From assembly GCF_023091155.1 (NCBI RefSeq), contig NZ_JAHWXK010000005.1, positions 1 through 16,282 of the forward strand: 16,282 bases of DNA, written 5' to 3'. The notes beneath the pieces are model-generated. The model was not told where the DNA came from, did no database searches, and worked only from the letters and a program-made list of their open reading frames with translations. Origin of the DNA: Microbacterium sufflavum. Lineage in GTDB: Bacteria; Actinomycetota; Actinomycetes; Actinomycetales; Microbacteriaceae. This document shows, in pieces, positions 13,961-16,282 of this stretch (position 1 is the first letter of the stretch; each line of letters opens with the position of its first letter). Position numbers and translations under genes: made by a program.

Positions 13961-14039
13961 GATTTTCTCCAGTTCAGGGGGGGATTTTGCTCTTGGAGCC
14001 GAAGGCGGGGGTTGCACCGGCCCTCAAAAAAAGACGCGG
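13961..14039. other. 79-bp gap between HNH and packaging genes, candidate cos region
   Basis: This is the largest gap within the leftward gene train. It contains a run of seven G (13977-13983) followed by ATTTT, and a run of seven A (14025-14031). HNH endonucleases beside the large terminase are often needed for cos cleavage, and cos commonly lies just here, so a cos site is possible; no overhang can be defined by eye. It may also hold a promoter for the late genes. The T-run on the minus strand lacks a convincing upstream stem, so I do not call a terminator. Confidence 0.3.
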
Positions 14040-14360
14040 TCACCAAGGTGCGAGGCCTTCACGAGATGCACGACGAGCGGTCGGGAGTCGCGGTGCTCGA
14101 GCCGCTCGCCCGTTGGTGATCGCGGCGCCGCGGCGTCCACCCTCAGAGCGGTTGCATCCCACGCATTCGGCCGCGAGGTTGGCTCGCCCGTTGCCGCCGC
14201 TCGGGTCGAGGTGGCCGGCATCGAACGGTCGGCCCGGGATGAGGAGCTTGCCGCACCGCCAGCAGTGCACGTCCTCGCCGTGTCGCCATGCCGATCGCAC
14301 CTGAGACCGGAGCACCCGGGCATTGGCCAGGAACTCGGGGTCGCGGTGCTTGCCGCTCAC
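14040..14360 (-). CDS. HNH endonuclease
   Basis: This is a 106-aa nuclease of the beta-beta-alpha-metal type. It has CWRCG (C33, C36), the catalytic DAGH with H50, N61 in GRANLAAECVGCNRSEGG and a second Cys pair (C66, C69), so a structural zinc site is complete. Placement next to the large terminase fits phage HNH proteins that act with terminase in cos cleavage and packaging. GTG 14360 overlaps the upstream stop (GTGA) and has AGGAAGAG just upstream. A longer frame reading to the right is Arg/His-rich overlap and is not used. Confidence 0.9.
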   Translation of the reverse strand: MSGKHRDPEFLANARVLRSQVRSAWRHGEDVHCWRCGKLLIPGRPFDAGHLDPSGGNGRANLAAECVGCNRSEGGRRGAAITNGRAARAPRLPTARRASREGLAPW

Positions 14361-14515
14361 GGCTCTTCCTCGACGGGTCGGACTTCCTCGGCGATGCGGA
14401 CGCCGCACCGCTCGCACCGCGTGATGCCGACGACTACCATGCGCCCGCCGCGGTGCTCGACGATGCGGACGAGCATCGGGGTGTGGATGCCGAACAGGCA
14501 CGCGAGGCCGGTCAT
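14357..14515 (-). CDS. CLFGIH-type zinc-ribbon protein (copy 1), 52 aa
   Basis: This 52-aa protein begins MTGLACLFGIHTP and has CERCG near residue 34, giving a C-x4-H ... C-x2-C zinc site like its paralogue at 13769-13960. Between the motifs is a beta-hairpin-like stretch (RIVEHRGGRMVVVGI). The tail is acidic, unlike the basic middle. Start and stop overlap both neighbours by 4 nt. Such proteins recur in actinophages without known function. Confidence 0.72.
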   Translation of the reverse strand: MTGLACLFGIHTPMLVRIVEHRGGRMVVVGITRCERCGVRIAEEVRPVEEEP

Positions 14516-14646
14516 GCTCGGACGCCGATCTCGGCGAGGAGCTGAGCACCGATCCACTCTGCGTACGCCGGCGGGATCGCCTGCGCGAGCTCGTCGCGCT
14601 TCATGCCGCCCTCACAGCAGAAGAGGTCGTCCAGGAGCCTAGGCAT
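14512..14646 (-). CDS. 44-aa micro-remnant of a cytosine-5 DNA methyltransferase
   Basis: Residues 3-14 (RLLDDLFCCEGG) match the N-terminal SAM-binding motif I of m5C methyltransferases, usually 'LLDLFCGAGG'. Residues 17-40 (RDELAQAIPPAYAEWIGAQL) match the final motif X, usually 'Q.AIPPAY...IG.QL'. The whole catalytic middle, including the PC motif and target recognition domain, is missing, so the gene looks like an in-frame internal deletion. It cannot be an active methylase. A strong AGGAGG 5 nt before ATG 14646 and tight overlaps on both sides suggest it is still translated. Assignment rests on motif recognition by eye. Confidence 0.6.
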   Translation of the reverse strand: MPRLLDDLFCCEGGMKRDELAQAIPPAYAEWIGAQLLAEIGVRA

Positions 14647-14821
14647 CGTCGCCTCCTGCAGGCCGGTCGGGGCGGGTGCGTGCGCGCTCCCCACAAGCGG
14701 CCCCAGCCGCTCCCGCCCCGGTCTTGTGCGCGTGGTGGCGTTCGGTGAGCCACCACGCGAGGTAGAGGATCGCGGCGAGCGGGATGCCGACCGCGGGGTC
14801 GATGTAGTCGGGAGTGTTCAT
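14639..14821 (-). CDS. Small single-pass membrane protein, 60 aa
   Basis: This 60-aa protein has one hydrophobic segment (residues 11-25, VGIPLAAILYLAWWL) after a short acidic N-terminus, and a basic His/Arg/Ala-rich tail. The Asp/Pro-containing start and positive tail suggest N-out/C-in topology. It lies in the early part of the leftward train with ATGA overlap to its upstream neighbour. It is unlike a typical holin and far from the lysis genes. Function is unknown; host membrane takeover or exclusion is possible. Confidence 0.65.
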   Translation of the reverse strand: MNTPDYIDPAVGIPLAAILYLAWWLTERHHAHKTGAGAAGAACGERARTRPDRPAGGDDA

Positions 14822-15126
14822 GCGAACAGGCCTCCGCGCTTCACTCGGCGAGTGACGCGGGCCGTGAGGGCGTGACGCTGCTCTTGGGTGCCGGCCAGTG
14901 TCGTGGCTCCTGCATCGGCGAAGGCCTCGGCCCGCTGGAAGTCCGCTGCTCCGGAGAGCACGCCACGTCCGATCTCGGCGAGGAGACGGGAGTTGCGTTC
15001 CAGCTCTCGGCGCGCTGTGGGCCTCCAGCGTTTCGCTTCCTCGGCGAACGACTCGGAGAGTTCGAACAGGTCGTTGCTGAGAGCGACGCGGTCGGTGATG
15101 GTGATGGTGCCGGTGTGGATTCTCAT
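14818..15126 (-). CDS. Hypothetical helical protein, 102 aa
   Basis: This 102-aa, mostly helical, charged protein (LFELSESFAEEAKRWRPTARRELERNSRLLAEIGRGVL) has a basic C-terminus (ARVTRRVKRG). It starts inside the stop of the replication gene (ATGA), with GGAG 4 nt upstream, and overlaps the next start in the same way. I do not recognise a family. A DNA-binding or small-terminase-like role is only a guess from size, charge and the lack of another candidate. Confidence 0.68.
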   Translation of the reverse strand: MRIHTGTITITDRVALSNDLFELSESFAEEAKRWRPTARRELERNSRLLAEIGRGVLSGAADFQRAEAFADAGATTLAGTQEQRHALTARVTRRVKRGGLFA

Positions 15127-15713
15127 GCTGCTCCCTGCACTCGGGCTGCGGAGCATCCTCGCTCGCAGTGTCGGTCATCGATCAGCACGTGACCGCACGA
15201 CCCGACACCAGCTCTGTAGGTACTTACGAGAGATGAGTTAGACGGTTCTATTACGGTTCTATGTGCGACAACAGTTGTCGGGTCGTTGGTCCTGATCTCG
15301 TCGGGTCGCGACAGATTTGTCGGGCCGTGCGACCCGACAACAGTTGTCGGGTCGTGAGAGGCCGACGCACCGACAGCAGTTGTCGGGCCGTTGGCGAAGA
15401 GCGGAGCCTCGGAGTATTCGCGACCGAACTCGAAATTGAGGTCGAACACGACGGGCTTGCGGTCGTTGCGCAGGTGCTCTGTGAGGCGCTGGTCGCCGTG
15501 CTTGATGAGCCCGCGCACCCGCAGGTCGCGGAAGGCTCGCTCGACGGTCCTGAGCGAGCACCCGAGTTCGTTCGCGAGTTCGGACTTCTTCCGCCACACG
15601 TTGCGTCCGTCGCTGTGGGCGTGATTCGCGAGGAGCAGCAGCACGCGGAAGGCGGTCGGCGGAACGACGTCGAGCGGGAGCTTGGAGACCCAGATGAAGG
15701 CTTCGAGGCTCAT
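15123..15713 (-). CDS. Replication initiator-like winged-helix protein
   Basis: This 196-aa protein has residues 1-95 as a winged-helix domain of the type found in phage and plasmid initiators: FRVLLLLANHAHSDGRNVW, then ELANELGCSLRTVERAFRDLRVRGLI as recognition helix and wing. The C-terminal half is low in structure and carries repeated DPTTVV/GPTT motifs, which result from DNA palindromes within the gene at 15266-15386. This pairing of an HTH protein with repeats in its own gene suggests an initiator binding an internal origin. ATGA overlaps occur at both ends. It could instead be a transcription factor. Confidence 0.75.
   Translation of the reverse strand: MSLEAFIWVSKLPLDVVPPTAFRVLLLLANHAHSDGRNVWRKKSELANELGCSLRTVERAFRDLRVRGLIKHGDQRLTEHLRNDRKPVVFDLNFEFGREYSEAPLFANGPTTAVGASASHDPTTVVGSHGPTNLSRPDEIRTNDPTTVVAHRTVIEPSNSSLVSTYRAGVGSCGHVLIDDRHCERGCSAARVQGAA
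15266..15386. repeat. Four iteron-like palindromes, candidate replication origin
   Basis: Four inverted repeats share CGACAAC-A-GTTGTCG: 15266-15280 (perfect), 15309-15322 (shortened core, CGACA-GATT-TGTCG), 15330-15354 (perfect over 25 bp, arms CGACCCGACAAC and GTTGTCGGGTCG around one A) and 15370-15386 (one arm mismatch). A further half-site GACCCGACA lies at 15199-15207. Centres are about 42, 27 and 36 bp apart, so they are not evenly phased. They lie inside the initiator-like gene. Binding by that protein is inferred. Confidence 0.7.
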
Positions 15714-15907
15714 GACTCAGCCCACGGCTCGCGGGCGAGGATCGCCTCGATGTCCGCGCCGGCGAACAGCATCGCTCCGCGCTTGCCGGGGAGTCGCTTG
15801 ACGGGTGAGAGCTTCCCTGATGCCACCCATCGAGTGATCGTCTTGACTGACACGCCGAGCGTTTCTGCTGCCTCCGCCGTCGTGGCGAATGTCGCTTCGT
15901 TTGTCAT
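15710..15907 (-). CDS. Excisionase/MerR-like winged-helix protein
   Basis: This 65-aa protein has FATTAEAAETLGVSVKTITRWVASGKLSPVKRLPGKRGAMLF, the winged-helix pattern of excise-type proteins (helix, turn, recognition helix, then a Gly-rich wing), ending in DIEAILARE. It may be a recombination directionality factor, or the Cro-like early regulator opposing the HTH repressor, since it is divergent from it and is the first gene leftward. ATG 15907 is chosen for GGGAAG about 8 nt upstream; a longer reading would cover the operator repeats. It overlaps the replication gene (ATGA). Confidence 0.82.
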   Translation of the reverse strand: MTNEATFATTAEAAETLGVSVKTITRWVASGKLSPVKRLPGKRGAMLFAGADIEAILAREPWAES

Positions 15908-15916
15908 TGTCAAAGC
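15901..15916. repeat. Operator-like direct repeat, copy 1
   Basis: TTGTCATTGTCAAAGC lies at the start codon of the leftward gene and differs in one base from copy 2 at 15930-15945. Each has two tandem TGTCA units. A repressor bound here would block leftward translation or transcription start. Role inferred from position. Confidence 0.5.
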
Positions 15917-15929
15917 TTCCCACACACCT

Positions 15930-15945
15930 TTGTCAATGTCAAAGC
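15930..15945. repeat. Operator-like direct repeat, copy 2
   Basis: TTGTCAATGTCAAAGC is 29 bp from copy 1, nearly three helical turns, so both face the same side of the DNA. On the minus strand it contains TTGACA, a -35-like box for leftward transcription. A third TTTGACA at 15984-15990 is in inverted orientation, next to the HTH start. Confidence 0.5.
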
Positions 15946-15954
15946 ACGGCACAC

Positions 15955-15984
15955 TTGCGTGTTGCCTATCTCATGTCCTATCGT
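15955..15984 (+). promoter_or_regulatory. Putative promoter for leaderless HTH transcript
   Basis: TTGCGT (15955-15960) and TATCGT (15979-15984) are spaced 18 bp apart. The second box fits the actinobacterial -10 pattern TAnnnT and would start RNA at or near the HTH ATG (15992). No Shine-Dalgarno precedes that ATG, so a leaderless mRNA is likely. The boxes are weak matches. Confidence 0.45.
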
Positions 15985-15991
15985 TTGACAC

Positions 15992-16282
15992 ATGAGCATC
16001 GCCAGTATCGAAGAGCGTCGCCGACGTCCCCAGTTCGGTCTTCAGCACCGCATGGCCCTCGCACGCGAGGTCGCCGGCATCGGGCAGGCCAAAATGGCGC
16101 AGGACCTCGGCGTGTCCCGACAGACGGTGAGCAACTATGAGCGTGGCTTCACCGCACCACGGCGGGCCGTGCTGCTGGCCTGGGCTATGGCCACTGGCGT
16201 CGATGTCGAGTGGCTGGAGTCGGGTGACGCCCCGCGGAATCCGGTGGGCCCTGCCGGGATCGAACCGACGACATCCACGGTG
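15992..16282 (+). CDS. Xre-family HTH repressor, truncated here by the att core
   Basis: 97 codons are present, running off the window. Residues 18-76 form a Xre/Cro-C1 HTH domain (REVAGIGQAKMAQDLGVSRQ, TVSNYERGFTAPRRAVLLAW); this type is a common actinophage immunity repressor. From residue 84 (P) the frame reads the antisense strand of the tRNA-derived att core (GPAGIEPTTSTV). In the circular form it adds 18 residues encoded at 42-98; in the prophage it would run into the host tRNA region, giving a different C-terminus. It is divergent from the excise-like gene, sharing operator-like repeats. Immunity function is inferred from family and position. Confidence 0.85.
   Translation, partial: MSIASIEERRRRPQFGLQHRMALAREVAGIGQAKMAQDLGVSRQTVSNYERGFTAPRRAVLLAWAMATGVDVEWLESGDAPRNPVGPAGIEPTTSTV
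16242..16282. repeat. Right att core (attR side), 41-bp terminal direct repeat
   Basis: This is identical to bases 1-41. Because the tRNA half reads on the minus strand, the host tRNA's 5' half would lie just beyond this end, so attR would restore an intact tRNA gene. The core lies wholly inside the HTH reading frame (codons 84-97). The repeat begins and ends exactly at the window ends, as expected when a prophage is cut at its att cores. Confidence 0.85.

Noticed and set aside
14023..14042. Factor-independent terminator after the HNH gene
   Set aside because: There is a T-run on the minus strand but no good GC stem directly before it.
15266..15386. CRISPR-like repeats
   Set aside because: Copies are palindromic, unevenly spaced, partly degenerate and lie within a coding gene; there are no unique spacers of equal size and no cas genes.
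1..16282. Terminal repeat as a plain assembly overlap
   Set aside because: It coincides with a tRNA 3' half next to an integrase, so att cores explain it better. Circularity is still possible and does not change the gene map.
16242..16282. Complete tRNA gene
   Set aside because: Only the 3' half is present; the D-arm and the 5' acceptor strand are outside the window.

Overview
The window is a complete, compact temperate siphovirus or prophage of 16,241 bp (one terminal repeat counted once). Its very high GC content, GTG starts, 4-nt start/stop overlaps and protein families point to an actinobacterial host. Microbacteriaceae is my inference from protein style, not a search result. A perfect 41-bp direct repeat lies at both extreme ends (1-41 and 16242-16282). 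Its reverse complement reads as the 3' half of a tRNA: anticodon-stem 3' strand, variable loop, T-arm, acceptor strand and discriminator A. A tyrosine integrase sits beside it, so the repeats are best read as attL/attR cores of a tRNA-integrated prophage. A circular contig with a 41-bp overlap would give the same gene map.

Right end and left end joined (+ strand): a Xre-type HTH regulator starts at 15992 and runs off the window through the att core. If the ends are joined, its frame continues at 42 and stops at 96-98, where TGATG overlaps the start of a 53-aa zinc-ribbon gene (98-259). The integrase (399-1277) and a small lipoprotein (1274-1546) follow. attP is therefore inside the 3' end of the probable repressor, with int downstream in the same direction. 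This matches the 'integration-dependent immunity' switch known in mycobacteriophages such as BPs, and it is the main finding.

Right end, - strand: from a shared 84-bp control region with repeated TGTCAAA motifs runs one very long leftward gene train (15907 to 1543). Early genes come first: an excisionase-like winged-helix protein, a replication-initiator-like protein whose gene contains four iteron-like palindromes (candidate origin), a hypothetical protein, a small membrane protein, a 44-aa micro-remnant of a cytosine-5 DNA methyltransferase, a CLFGIH zinc-ribbon protein and an HNH endonuclease. After a 79-bp gap come a second CLFGIH zinc-ribbon protein, large terminase, a small zinc finger, a short portal, a fused prohead protease-major capsid protein, connector and neck proteins, major tail protein, a gp10-like protein, a very short tape measure, two minor tail proteins, an S74-chaperone tail fibre, an M23 endolysin and a holin. 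The holin and the lipoprotein converge and share a CTAG double stop.

Two structural or lysis genes carry strong in-frame internal Shine-Dalgarno/start pairs. One would give a capsid-only product from the protease-capsid fusion, the other a free C-terminal endolysin fragment. No stretch over 300 bp lacks a gene. I did not recognise a small terminase, a tail-assembly chaperone or a factor-independent terminator.
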